DNA from: Austropuccinia psidii
Lineage: Eukaryota; Basidiomycota; Pucciniomycetes; Pucciniales; Sphaerophragmiaceae
Length of the DNA: 64,000 nt
Direction of reading: 5' to 3'
Assembly: GCA_023105745.1 (NCBI GenBank)
Contig: JALGQZ010000006.1
Location: forward strand, 33,867,686-33,931,685
Position numbers and translations under genes: made by a program. Positions 10,443 through 19,520 of the stretch are shown here, in pieces (position 1 is the stretch's first letter; every line of letters begins with the position of its first letter). The notes beneath the pieces are model-generated. The model was not told the DNA's origin. It did not search any database and was given only the letters and a program-made list of their open reading frames with translations.

Positions 10443-11134
10443 TTTTATTAATTAGCTCACAATTGCTTCTTTTTTTAATTCTTTTCAAATTCATTTCACT
10501 AATTCATTAATTATGAACTCTCTATGATTCTATGATTTTATGTTTTCTCATCAATTTTCATCTCATTCTTTTTATTAATATGAAAATTAACTTCTTGCCA
10601 TTTCTTAATTCTTTTTAACATTTCATTCCATCTTGATTCTTGATCATTTCCAAATTTTATTCCTTTGTCTGGTTCAGGATTATGAGGTTTATAGTGACTG
10701 GTTAATTTAATTGTGATTCATTAGGAAAATTGATTCAGATTCAGGATTTTGTTGGATTTTATTGATTTTGATTGACTGTTGAATTCCTCAAGATTGATTA
10801 ATTTACCTCAAGGATTAAATTGATTGGTTGATCTTCTTTTGACTCATCAAGATATTTATTTACTGATTTGATACCTCAAGAATTTGAACTGAATTTTAAG
10901 ACATTTATTGATTATTGAATTCTTCAATATATCATTGATATTGATTTTCATTTGAATTGATAAACTGATTGCATTATTTGATTGGAATATACTTGATACT
11001 CTTCAATAAGATTGATTCATTTATAAGATTTTGACTTTGTCATTTTCACTTCTCGAGATTTTCACATTGATGTCACCTCAAGACTGTTGATTTATTCCCA
11101 AAGTATCATCAAGTTGTTTGTTTATTCTTCAAAA
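10443..11134 (+). other. Element F leader, repeat-rich
   Basis: The untranslated leader follows the LTR. It starts TTTTATTAATTAGCTCAC, similar to the leader start of element E, without the TGGGGG primer motif of the other lineage. From about 10720 to 11110 it carries many imperfect copies of a motif of the form CCTCAAGATTGATTGATT with variable spacing. The leader of E has the same style of repetition. Confidence 0.6.
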
Positions 11135-11531
11135 ATTCCTATTCAGCATAGCCCACAAGCCAAGGATACAAGCTGTTCTCACTCCTACAGAAAGGGCTGC
11201 TCTTTACAGCAAACCATCAGCTAATCAACTGAGTGAAAATTTGGACAGAGGACCACCAATGGAAGGAGCAGCACCCTTCAGAAGAGGAGGGATGAAATCA
11301 AGAAGATTAAGATCATTCTCTGTCTTGTTGGGTGGCTATCCTGGCAATTCTCAAGGGCCTAGAAGCAGATTAAGGGAAGCTGAAGATGAAGAGGGGGAGG
11401 AGTCTGAGGACAATAAAGTGGAAGCTGCCTTGGAAAGTGCTACTGAGGCTTCTGAAGCTCCAAATATATCCCTTTCTAATCAACCTCTTGTCTCTCAAGC
11501 TGATGGAGAAAATGACTCAACTCATGGTAAG
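11135..11531 (+). pseudogene. Element F Gag, N-terminal part (interrupted by E)
   Basis: This is the N-terminal Gag of F. The start codon is lost: where E has ATG (CCTATCCAG follows), F has ATT at 11135. A 1-nt frameshift follows, and the rest runs in the frame 11118-11531. The motif QAVLTPTERAAL, then DRGPPMEGAAPFRRGG, aligns with QAVLTPTPRAPL and DRGPIIEGEAQSRKEG of E. An acidic stretch (EDEEGEESEDN) follows. Element E interrupts the frame at 11532. The capsid continues at 21103, with GTAAG and GGAAG as the 4-of-5 TSD. Confidence 0.75.
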
Positions 11532-13080
11532 TGTCACAGGGGCTCTTGGACAGAAAACAAGAGTTGCCTGACACTCAGGAATCAAGAACTCACTTGGAAG
11601 GCTCCAAAAGGATAAAAGAGATAAAGCAGAATGAATTTCTTTAAGAAGGATAAGAGTAAGAATAAGGACAAGTATGTCAAAGATAAGAAAGAGTAAGTGA
11701 AGCCAATGGCCAGAGAAATAAGAAAGCAAAAAGCCAAGAAGCCAAACAAGTGAATCCCCAATTTACTGTTTCAACCTTCCAGAAAAGGAAATGGAATTAG
11801 CAAAGGATACGACTACCAATATCCACTGACAGGAAAAGAAGAAAGGTGCAAATGACTGAATTAAGAACATAAGTATTTACTTTTAATAAATGAAAATAAA
11901 ATAAAGATAAAAATAAATCCAATATATTAATTAACTGGGGAAAAAGTCACCAGGTGATGAAAGGTGGCCAGTATATGTGAAAAACTGAGAGGCTGATCCT
12001 GGAAGGCCAATCATCCAGCTGTATTGTCTGAATTGGGTCAATACAATTCTGGCCATCTTGAGAATTGAACTGTGTGATTGAATTCCCACATTGCAATATG
12101 AATTGGCCTGATTGGGCCAAGGACATACAGGTATAATTGATTGCTGCCTGTATGGACCAATTGAGTTGTACAAGGAGTATTGAAGTACTTTCTGCCTTGA
12201 AAACCAATTGAATGATGAATAACATCTGAGAATGGCCCTTGAAATAATCCTGAAATAATTTCTAACCCAACTCCTGCAGGCCCAGGTGGTTGGGTCCTTG
12301 AATAGTCTTCTGATAGCCGGCATGGATTGCCAGACTGATGAGCTGAATAGTCCTCCTTTGAAATGGGTGTTGGATTTTGGGACCTTGATTTGCAATCATT
12401 GAATTTGGTCCTGAAAACATCACCATTTAATTGCTGAGCAAAAATGGTGCATAATGGTATATAATACCATATATGCACCACTCCTGCAACCTTGAGTACA
12501 GGGTTGCATGGAGGAATAGGAGGAATCCCCCTTAAGTTGAGGGGAAGGACTGAGATGAGCTGATCTGGTGACCTCTGGTGGTTACCAGAGGTCTATGGTG
12601 GTCCTTGGCCAAGATGGGTTCTGAGGGTCTTTATGGGATTTGGGGCAAAGAAGGGCTCAGGTGGGCCCAATTGTGGTTTGGGACCCACCTGGCCTTGGGG
12701 GCTAGTGGGCCACCCCCTTTGGCCTCATTTGATTAGGCCAAAAGGGGCCTGATTGGCCCACGGGCCATAGGGGGCCTAAATGGCCCTAGACCCCCTAATG
12801 AAAGGGGTTGGCCCAAGACTGATGGCTATGGCTAGGGGGCCCAGAACCCCCAGGCCCAAAAAAAAGATAGAGGCCTGGGGGTTGGAGATACAGAAATTGG
12901 CCAGGAAGGCCAATGATGGCAGGATATGGCCTGAGGACATGAAAGGCCAGGGGAAGGGGCTATGGCCAAAGGGGGCCAATTGGCCATGAAAGATATGGTG
13001 TGGCCAATTGGCCCCAGCTTGGTCCCAGGCCAAATTGCCGCAACACCCCTGGAGGAGGATCATTACTTGTGGTTGTGACA
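11532..13080 (-). repeat. 3' LTR of element E (group III, long)
   Basis: The 1,549-bp LTR has termini TGTCACA...TGTGACA. It is repeated at 19521. Between about 12665 and 13035 it holds some two dozen GGCC tetramers and is much more G/C-rich than its surroundings. At 12445-12480 a TATA-containing inverted repeat occurs. The ORFs on both strands here are shadows without homologous protein features. Confidence 0.92.
12445..12480 (-). promoter_or_regulatory. TATA-centred inverted repeat in LTR E, possible core promoter
   Basis: The arms TGGTGCATAATGGTAT and ATACCATATATGCACCA are complementary except for one bulged base, with a 3-nt centre giving TATATAA. The same 36 bases recur unchanged at 20445-20480. 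The position, about 600 bp into the LTR in the minus orientation, would suit a promoter. Function is inferred. Confidence 0.45.
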
Positions 13081-13801
13081 GTACCCCCCTACCTTGAATG
13101 GTGAGCTCCTGAGCACCAAGATAAGGTAAGAGCCTGTTGAGGCTGTTGAGATGGATTGGGCATAGGGATTCCAGAGGTATTTATTCTTGAAAAGAAAATT
13201 TTGAACTGATACTGATGATGGCATATGAGATGGGGTTAACTTGGTCTTCTCTTGACTGATTGATTTTTGGCATAAAATTTGGCATTATTGATTATAATAA
13301 AGAAAATTTTAAGGAAATATAAAAAAAGAAAATGAAAGAAAATAAAGAATAAAGAAAGAAATAAAGAACAAAAAGGGAAAGAGAATTTTGAGGAGGATTC
13401 CAATCTTCATCCCAGATTTTGACGGTTCATTTTGAAAGTGGCCAAGGACCTGGAAAACAGAATTTGATACCAGGTGCTCACAGAGTGGCCAAGGTGATGT
13501 TTTGAAGATTGTAGACCCCTCAGGGAAGTGCACACCAGGAGAGGAACTTATTTTTGGTAGTTACCACTCCCGCCAGTGCCATAAATAAAGAAAAATCTTG
13601 TTAAAGGAATGTGTTGAATGGATAATGTATTGGAAAGGAATGGTCCATTTGCCCAAGTGTAAATGGCCATAAATTGGACTTGATGTTGAAGCCAGGCCAA
13701 AGATCTGTGTCCAAATTGCAAAGTGCTCGCAGAGTAGCCAAGGAGATGCTTACAAAAAAGAAGAGTATAATACCCCTAAAGGTGCATACCAGGAGTTGGA
13801 C
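13081..13801 (-). other. Element E 3' UTR with duplicated block and polypurine tract
   Basis: Next to the LTR (13081-13093) the minus strand has a polypurine tract, AGGTAGGGGGGTAC, that would prime plus-strand DNA. Further left to right, two related blocks (about 13520-13580 and 13780-13840) both contain, on the minus strand, the pattern TTATGG(C/T)...GGnGGGAG...AAGT(C/T)C...TCCTGGT. The same block also occurs twice in the 3' UTR of F (27508 and 27812). Confidence 0.6.
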
Positions 13802-14350
13802 TTACTTTTGGTAATTCCTCTCCCCACCAAGCACCATAAAGAGTAAAGCTTTTGAAGAATTGGGTCCTGGCTTGTCAGGATATAAATAATGAAAATCTTT
13901 GATGAGTTCAGGACAATTCTTCAGGTTTCCATTTGGTTCCCAAGTGGATCTTTGTGAGTCTTGACTGAAACCTTTCCATTCCACCAGATACCATAATTTT
14001 CCTCTCTTGAGCTTTGAATCTAGTATTTGAGAGACTTCCCATTCCTCTTCTTCTTAAATGATGATTGGAGGAGGAGGCTCTTGATTCCGAGTTGGGATGG
14101 TTGATGTCTTGACTGGTTCCAAGAGGGAAATATGGAAGACTGGGTGGATGGATTTCCATTGAGGTGGTAAGCATGAGTACTGACTTTCTTCAAGATTGGA
14201 AATGGACCCAGCCACCTTTCAGACAGTTTTTTGGTGGGTCTAGTTGATTTGATGTTTTTGGAGGAAAGCCATACCATGTCACCAGGATTGAAATCAGGTG
14301 GACTTGCTCTACTTTTATCTGCATACCTCTTAAACCGGTTTATGGCAGCT
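13802..14350 (-). pseudogene. Element E integrase C-terminus and chromodomain
   Basis: This is the end of Pol. In the frame ending at 14020 there is a GPF/Y-type motif (ERWLGPFPILKKVSTHAYHL), preceded by DFNPGDMVWLSSKN. After frame changes the chromodomain follows: EEEEEWEVSQILDSK, then LWYLVEWKGF and STWEP in the frame 13984-13802. Chromodomains steer integration to marked chromatin in chromoviruses. At least two frameshifts (near 14020-14130 and near 14350) break it. Confidence 0.78.
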
Positions 14351-15541
14351 TCAAGTTCTCTCTTGACATCTTGCTGTAATGATTGGATTTTTTTGATAAA
14401 TTTCCAGCAGGATTGTCTTGAGTGATGTGAACTGAATCAAACTGTGGATCTCTTCCATAAACAGTGAAAACGGCAATTGCTTGGTCAAAGAGTGATCAGA
14501 ATTATTGTAGGCAAATTCATCCAGAGTGAGCCAGGTGTTCCAATCATCTTGATAATAACTTACATACATCCAAAGATACTGTTCTAGTATCTGATTGAAC
14601 CTCTTTGTCTTCCCATCAGTTTCTGGATGGTAAGCAGTTGAAAGATCTCTTGAAATCTTGAGCTGCTGACAAAGATTGGGCCAGAAGGAAGAAACAAAGA
14701 GAGGGCCTCTATCACTGACAATGCTTGAAGGGAGGCTATGCTTTGAAAAGATATTCTTGATGAATAAAAGGGACAAATTTAGTGAAGTTATTGAAGACAT
14801 TGTTGGAATAAAAACTGCCATTTTTGAGAATATGTCTACTATGACAAGGATTGAGTCAAAAGAGTTTGACAGTGGCAATCGAGTTATGAAATCCATTGAA
14901 AGACAAATCCAAGGACCATTTGGAATTGGAAGAGGTTTGAGGAGTCCAAACGTCTTATGATGAATATTCTTGTTTCTTGAACACTGTTGGCAGGATGAGA
15001 CATAATCCTTGATAAATTGAGTCATGACGGACCAGTGGAAATCCCACTTGACAAGTTTGAGAGTCTTATCTTGGCCAGGTTGTCCAGCTGAAGGAGAGTC
15101 ATGACACTTTTGAAGAATTCTGAGCTGGATTGTGGGGTCATTTGGGACCACCACCCAATCTTTGAATAGGAGAAGTTGGGAAGAGGAATCAAGAGAATAA
15201 TCCTGAACAGATTTACCTTTTCCCAATTCTTGAAGGATACTTCTGTACTGAGAATCTTTCCATAACTTCTTCTGAATTGATTCAATCAAATTTGAAAAAG
15301 ATTCCACCTTTACTGCAAAATATTTTGAGGGTTGAACTTCATCTTTCTTAATGAGTTGTTGAAAATTCATTGGATTCTTGCTGATGAAATCCTCCCCCCT
15401 CTCCAGATAAACATTGTCCTGACGTAATAAGGCATCTGGAAGAGTAGCTAGGCGGCCAGGGCGGTAAGTGATTGAAAAATGAAATTCAGAAAGGAATTCA
15501 GCCCAGCGGGCTTGACAGAAAGTAAGGACTTTTGAAGACAT
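14351..15541 (-). CDS. Element E RNase H end and integrase core
   Basis: This open frame of 396 codons starts in the end of RNase H (CQARWAEFLSEFHFSITYRPG). The integrase zinc-binding domain follows: CHDSPSAGQPGQDKT then CQQCSRNK. Here the usual second His of the HHCC finger is Gln (AGQPG for AGHPG). The catalytic core keeps all three acids: Asp in SMDFITRLP, Asp in SIVSDRGPLF and Glu in FNQILEQYLWMY. The frame ends shortly after by frameshift at 14351. It would insert cDNA into the genome if the finger defect were tolerated. Confidence 0.88.
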   Translation of the reverse strand: MSSKVLTFCQARWAEFLSEFHFSITYRPGRLATLPDALLRQDNVYLERGEDFISKNPMNFQQLIKKDEVQPSKYFAVKVESFSNLIESIQKKLWKDSQYRSILQELGKGKSVQDYSLDSSSQLLLFKDWVVVPNDPTIQLRILQKCHDSPSAGQPGQDKTLKLVKWDFHWSVMTQFIKDYVSSCQQCSRNKNIHHKTFGLLKPLPIPNGPWICLSMDFITRLPLSNSFDSILVIVDIFSKMAVFIPTMSSITSLNLSLLFIKNIFSKHSLPSSIVSDRGPLFVSSFWPNLCQQLKISRDLSTAYHPETDGKTKRFNQILEQYLWMYVSYYQDDWNTWLTLDEFAYNNSDHSLTKQLPFSLFMEEIHSLIQFTSLKTILLEIYQKNPIITARCQERT

Positions 15542-16015
15542 GAAGTATTGAAGAGAAATGGGATTGGTGAGAACTTCAAAAGGGGAAGAAAAAGACAGAG
15601 GAAAAGCGCTCCAGCACTTGAGAGCCCAGACTATGCCAAGGAGTTACTTGTCATGAATCTCATAGTTGAGCTCAGCTGGTATAAGCTTGTGGCTGTCGAA
15701 TGCAATGGGATGTTTTCCTGAGTCAGAAACTTGACTCAGTACAGCACCCAAGGCATAGCTGGATGCATCGGTCTCTACAGTGGTGGGTAGAGAAGGATTG
15801 GAGCGGTTGTGAAAGCCTCTTTGAGTTGGTAAAACTGACTGAGAGCTTCCTCATTGAGGGGGAAACTGGTAAGCTAACTGATATTTGTTGAATAATTATT
15901 GATGAAGTGGCGGTAGAAGTTGGCAAAGCCAGGGAATGATTGAAGGGCCTTGAGGTTTCTTGGAGGAGGCCAGTTGAGAATCTGCTGGACCTTTTCTTGG
16001 TCCATCTTGAGGCCT
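15542..16015 (-). pseudogene. Element E RT thumb and RNase H, degraded
   Basis: The minus strand can be followed through several frame changes: SEGLKMDQEKVQQILNWPPP just after RT, then [33 protein letters not shown], and the RNase H start [17 protein letters not shown] with its first Asp. A stop follows at [20 protein letters not shown], which contains the RNase H Glu region (E in YEIHDK). The content is normal for Ty3/gypsy but cannot be translated as one chain. Confidence 0.75.
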
Positions 16016-16624
16016 TCAGAAGAAAAAAACATAGCCAAGATATTCTACACTAGAAACGTAAAAAAGGCACTTTGAAGCCTTAGCAAAGAGGTTATTGGCT
16101 CTGAGTCTGGAAAGAACAGTGGACACATGAGTGACATGTTCTTCCTCAGATTTGGAGAAGACCATAATGTCATCCAAATAAACCACAACATGAACATCAA
16201 GAAGATCTTGGAAGATATCATTGAAAAGATTTTGAAAGGAGGCAGGAGCATTGGTGAGCCCAAAAGGCATAACCAAGTACTCAAAACTGCCATATTTAGT
16301 TCTAAAAAATGTCAAATGTTTATCACCCTCCTTGATTCTGAGCAGGTTATATGCACCATACAAATCAATCTTGGAGAAGATAGAAGAACCATTAAAAACA
16401 TTGAGAAGCTGATTCATAGGAGGAATAGGATACTTGTTCTTCCTAGTAACAGCACTGAGTTTGCGGTAATCAACACACAAACGGAGGCCACCATCTTTCT
16501 TTTTGACAAAGAGGACAGGTGCTCCTGTTGAAGAGGAGCTTTGCCGGATGAAACCCTTCTCTACATTCTCTGAAATGTAGGCCCTGAGTTTATCTGACTC
16601 TTGGTTTGATAAAGAGTAGATCAC
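16016..16624 (-). CDS. Element E reverse transcriptase core
   Basis: The 202-codon open segment contains the RT fingers and palm: VKKKDGGLRLCVDYRKLS, NKYPIPPMNQLL, FSKIDLYGAYNLLRI, YLVMPFGLTNAPASFQNL, and the catalytic VVYLDDIMVFS. All catalytic Asp residues are present. The frame breaks immediately after EYLGYVF by a frameshift. It lies downstream of the linker 16625-17086 and is homologous to 22668-23453 of element F at nearly every motif. Confidence 0.92.
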   Translation of the reverse strand: MIYSLSNQESDKLRAYISENVEKGFIRQSSSSTGAPVLFVKKKDGGLRLCVDYRKLSAVTRKNKYPIPPMNQLLNVFNGSSIFSKIDLYGAYNLLRIKEGDKHLTFFRTKYGSFEYLVMPFGLTNAPASFQNLFNDIFQDLLDVHVVVYLDDIMVFSKSEEEHVTHVSTVLSRLRANNLFAKASKCLFYVSSVEYLGYVFFF

Positions 16625-17478
16625 CCCAACTGGAGGTGGAGACTGCTTTAGCTCAATATGATGATCACAGGGGCGGTGGGGAGGAAGTTTTTATGCTTTC
16701 ACCTTGGAAAATACATCCAATTACTGGTGATAAATAGAAGGAACAACCTTCATCACGGTTTCTATTTCTTCTGGCTCTTCCTCTTCATCCCACACCTCCT
16801 CCAGGGAGTCATGATACAATGAAGGGGGAAGGTCCATATTCCCAAAGAAGAGATGAAGTGAAGATACGGAATTATCTTCTCCAACATCTTGAATCTTTTT
16901 GAAGACTTCATCTCTAGATGATAGTAATGACTTAGGGGAATTAAGGGAAGTAATATGGACAGAAGATGGAAATGATGGTGTTCTAGAATCACCAACCAGA
17001 GCTGCACATGATTTGGAAGAGGATACGTCATTACTGAAAGAATTAGAAGGATCATAATAGTCCTTTTGATCAGCCCTTGCTTCCAATCAACAGAAGGATT
17101 AAAATTATTAAGAAAGTCAAAGCCCCATATGAGGTCTTCTCCCTTGGGAGTATCAATGACTAAGAAGTCCCATTCAAAGCTTGGGAAGGAAGGGAGCTCA
17201 ACCATATATTTAGTATGGTGAGTCAAAAATGAAGACGGGGACTCAGAGGAGTCCAAAATGATAAGAGGCATCTTCTCTTGGAGTTCTGACATGGTCAGTG
17301 AGTACTTGTGAACAAATTGCTTTGCAATAAATGAGTTGGTAGCACCAGAATCAATGAGAATACTGTAAACCACATCAGAAAGAGAAGAAAAGACAAAAAA
17401 CGTTAAAGAACTCTTGACACCAGTATTAAGAATGCACACTTTTGCTCTGGAAGGGAAACAGTGAAGACCATTGAACAC
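16625..17478 (-). pseudogene. Element E protease and protease-RT linker
   Basis: The frame starting at 17478 holds the retropepsin with active site ILIDSGATNSF and the later GEDLIWGFDFLNNFNPS. It then loses the reading frame near 17090. The linker continues in another frame (17086-16721), acidic and Ser-rich, ending with DLPPSLYHDSLEEVWDEEEE and VVPSIYHQ-stop. The same linker exists in F (DSLEEQWDEEEDPEEIETVL). The pol frame is open upstream of 17478 into the gag overlap (GKSLSEDHVVFNG), so translation is probably by -1 frameshift from gag. Confidence 0.8.
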
Positions 17479-17492
17479 AACATGATCTTCAC

Positions 17493-18371
17493 TCAGGCTT
17501 TTGCCTGGCTGGGAAAATTGATGGAGGGTTGGGTAAGCTTGTTTTGAGGCCTTTTGAAACAGGACTCAAGACTATGCTTCCCACCACAATAGGTACATAA
17601 GCACTCCTTTATTCTTCTCTCTTTTTCAGAATTCATTAACTTGAAGTCTTTATTCAACAAACAAGAATGGGGCTTTTCCCTCTTCTGAAAATTCTTCTTC
17701 TTCTTATTACTTGAACCTGAAGAATTTGACTTTGGGGCTTCAGGCTTCTTCCCTTGAAGATGATTCTTCTCCTTTTGCCTCTCATGGTACCTGGTATCAA
17801 GCTCCAGGGTAATATCCTTTAAGTCTTGAAGAGAATTAATATTTGAAGGATGGGAGGCCAACCCTCTCCTGAAATGATAAATGAGAGCCCTTTCACCCCA
17901 ATCCCTGATTCTTGACACTAAGCTGCTAAAATCAGCAATGTATAAAGATACATGCCCACCTTCTTTCATTCTCAAAGAATCCAACTCTGCTTCAGCTTTT
18001 CTGACTTCATTCGGGTCACCAAATAAAGTGAAGAGTTGAGATTCAAATAATCTCCAAGAGCTGAGAAGGTAGCTTGGGTCTTGATTAGTGAGATTGGAAA
18101 GATAAGGCTCAAACCATTTTGCAGCCCTGCCAATAAGAAATGAAGTGGCATAAAGAACTTTCTTTCTGTCTTGAGAGAAATTTGCCATATCATTATGAAA
18201 AATTAATTGACAATACTGAATAAAACTTCTGACTTTGAAGGGCTGAGTCCCATAAAAGCATTCTGGTGCCCTCATAGATGGAGTCTTGAAGGCTGGTGGT
18301 ATTGATGATTCAGAAGAAGAAGCTTCTTGAAGATTGGCCATAATTTGAGTCATCTGCTGCATAATGGCCAA
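17493..18371 (-). CDS. Element E Gag capsid and zinc knuckle
   Basis: This is the capsid/nucleocapsid of the E/F lineage. It opens with helical MQQMTQIMANLQEA, then the retrotransposon Gag core (FKTPSMRAPECFYGTQPFKV, SYLLSSWRLFESQLFTLFGD). A basic Lys-rich linker follows, and then a zinc knuckle CTYCGGKHSLESC, which is CCHC-type. It ends PSQAKA-stop at 17493. The N-terminal part of Gag is upstream in the same frame (18372-18788) but carries two stops. The pol frame is -1 relative to this frame, as in F. Confidence 0.88.
   Translation of the reverse strand: MAIMQQMTQIMANLQEASSSESSIPPAFKTPSMRAPECFYGTQPFKVRSFIQYCQLIFHNDMANFSQDRKKVLYATSFLIGRAAKWFEPYLSNLTNQDPSYLLSSWRLFESQLFTLFGDPNEVRKAEAELDSLRMKEGGHVSLYIADFSSLVSRIRDWGERALIYHFRRGLASHPSNINSLQDLKDITLELDTRYHERQKEKNHLQGKKPEAPKSNSSGSSNKKKKNFQKREKPHSCLLNKDFKLMNSEKERRIKECLCTYCGGKHSLESCFKRPQNKLTQPSINFPSQAKA
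17499..17505 (-). promoter_or_regulatory. Gag/pol frameshift position in element E (degenerate heptamer)
   Basis: The minus strand reads GGCAAAA, two codons before the Gag TGA. Element F has GGGAAAA at the equivalent place (22001-22007), a canonical X XXY YYZ heptamer in phase. In E the third base breaks the XXX rule, so slippage may be impaired. Confidence 0.45.
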
Positions 18372-18788
18372 TAAAGATGGTTCAGATTGATGAGAGACAG
18401 GCTGATCAGACTGGGCTAGAGTTGTTCTTCCAGTACTTTGAGGTTACCCCACAGGAGCAGGAGAAGCCTCAGTATCATCAGACCCTTCCTCTTCCACAGA
18501 ATTCTCCTCCTCCTCTTTATCATCTTCACCTGGAACCTTGAGACTGGTTCTTGAAAGTCCTGGAAAACCCCCAGCTACTCCTGAGAATGAGCTTGATTAT
18601 CTTGGCCCTCTTCCTTCCTTCCTGGATTGTGCTTCTCCTTCAATAATAGGTCCTCTGTCTAATTGGGCCCTCAGTTGAGAAACTGCTGGGGTGCCATCAA
18701 GAGGAGCTCTTGGAGTTGGAGTAAGAACAGCTTGCGCTCTGGCCTTAGATCTGTTCTGTCTTGCAGGAGGTGAATTCTGGATAGGCAT
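18372..18788 (-). pseudogene. Element E Gag N-terminus with stops
   Basis: The Gag start ATG is at 18788 (MPIQNSPPARQ...), followed by QAVLTPTPRAPL and DRGPIIEGEAQS, all shared with F at 11135-11290. A stop at 18597 and another before 18372 interrupt the frame, which otherwise reads through into 18371-17493. The intervening part is acidic (EEEENSVEEEGSDD). Confidence 0.78.
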
Positions 18789-19520
18789 GATTTCAGGAAT
18801 AAAAATGAATTAAAATAATGAGGATTAAATTTTAAATGGATAACTTGAGGCCGTCAAAAATGAGAGCTTGAAGTCAAATCAAATAAAATCTTGAAGTGAG
18901 AAAAATGAATCAAATAAGAATCTTCAGGTATGTCAATCAATAAAATATCAAATGAAAACTTGAAGTCAATGAATAAATATTTGAAATCAATAAAAATCAA
19001 AAGCTTGCAGAAAATCAATCAATCAAAATGAATTCTTGAGGACAAATCAATTTATGTCAAAATTCTTTATGTTAAAAATCAGAAAAATCAATTAAATCTT
19101 TAGGTCAATCAATTTTCTTGAAGTCAATGTCAATTATGTAAAATCAACACTGAGTGAACTCTTTGTTTAAAGTCAAAATTCTTGAAGAAATAATCGAAAC
19201 AAATCTTGATGTGAAGAAAATCTGAATTAATCTGATGAGCAATTTGAGAATCAAAAGCAAAAAGACGCCTGAATTATGATTAAAATGAGATTTGATGATT
19301 TGAAAATGAGATTTAAAAGAAGATAAATAAAAAATAAAATAAAAATGGGTCAGTTATTAATTTTCAAGAATAAGGAATGAATGAGAGAAAATTGAGAAGT
19401 GACAAAGAATCATTAAGTTCATATGCATTTAAGAGTCATAATTTGGGTGAATGAAGGAATGAAAATGATAAAATAATGAATGAACAGAAATGAAAAGAAG
19501 TTATGAATTAATTAATATAA
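18789..19520 (-). other. Element E leader, repeat-rich
   Basis: This is untranslated leader between the 5' LTR and Gag. On the minus strand it contains many imperfect copies of a TTGACTTCAAGATT...TTGATT motif between about 18830 and 19200, like the leader of F. No TGGGGG primer site is seen after the LTR; the sequence begins TATATTAATTAATTC. How first-strand synthesis is primed is therefore unclear. Confidence 0.55.

Noticed and set aside
11931..12481. Overlapping minus-strand ORFs of up to 154 codons, repeated at 19920-20479
   Set aside because: They lie in the LTRs of E. The frames are open by chance in a repeated sequence, without homologous protein motifs, and the second copy is truncated by frameshifts.
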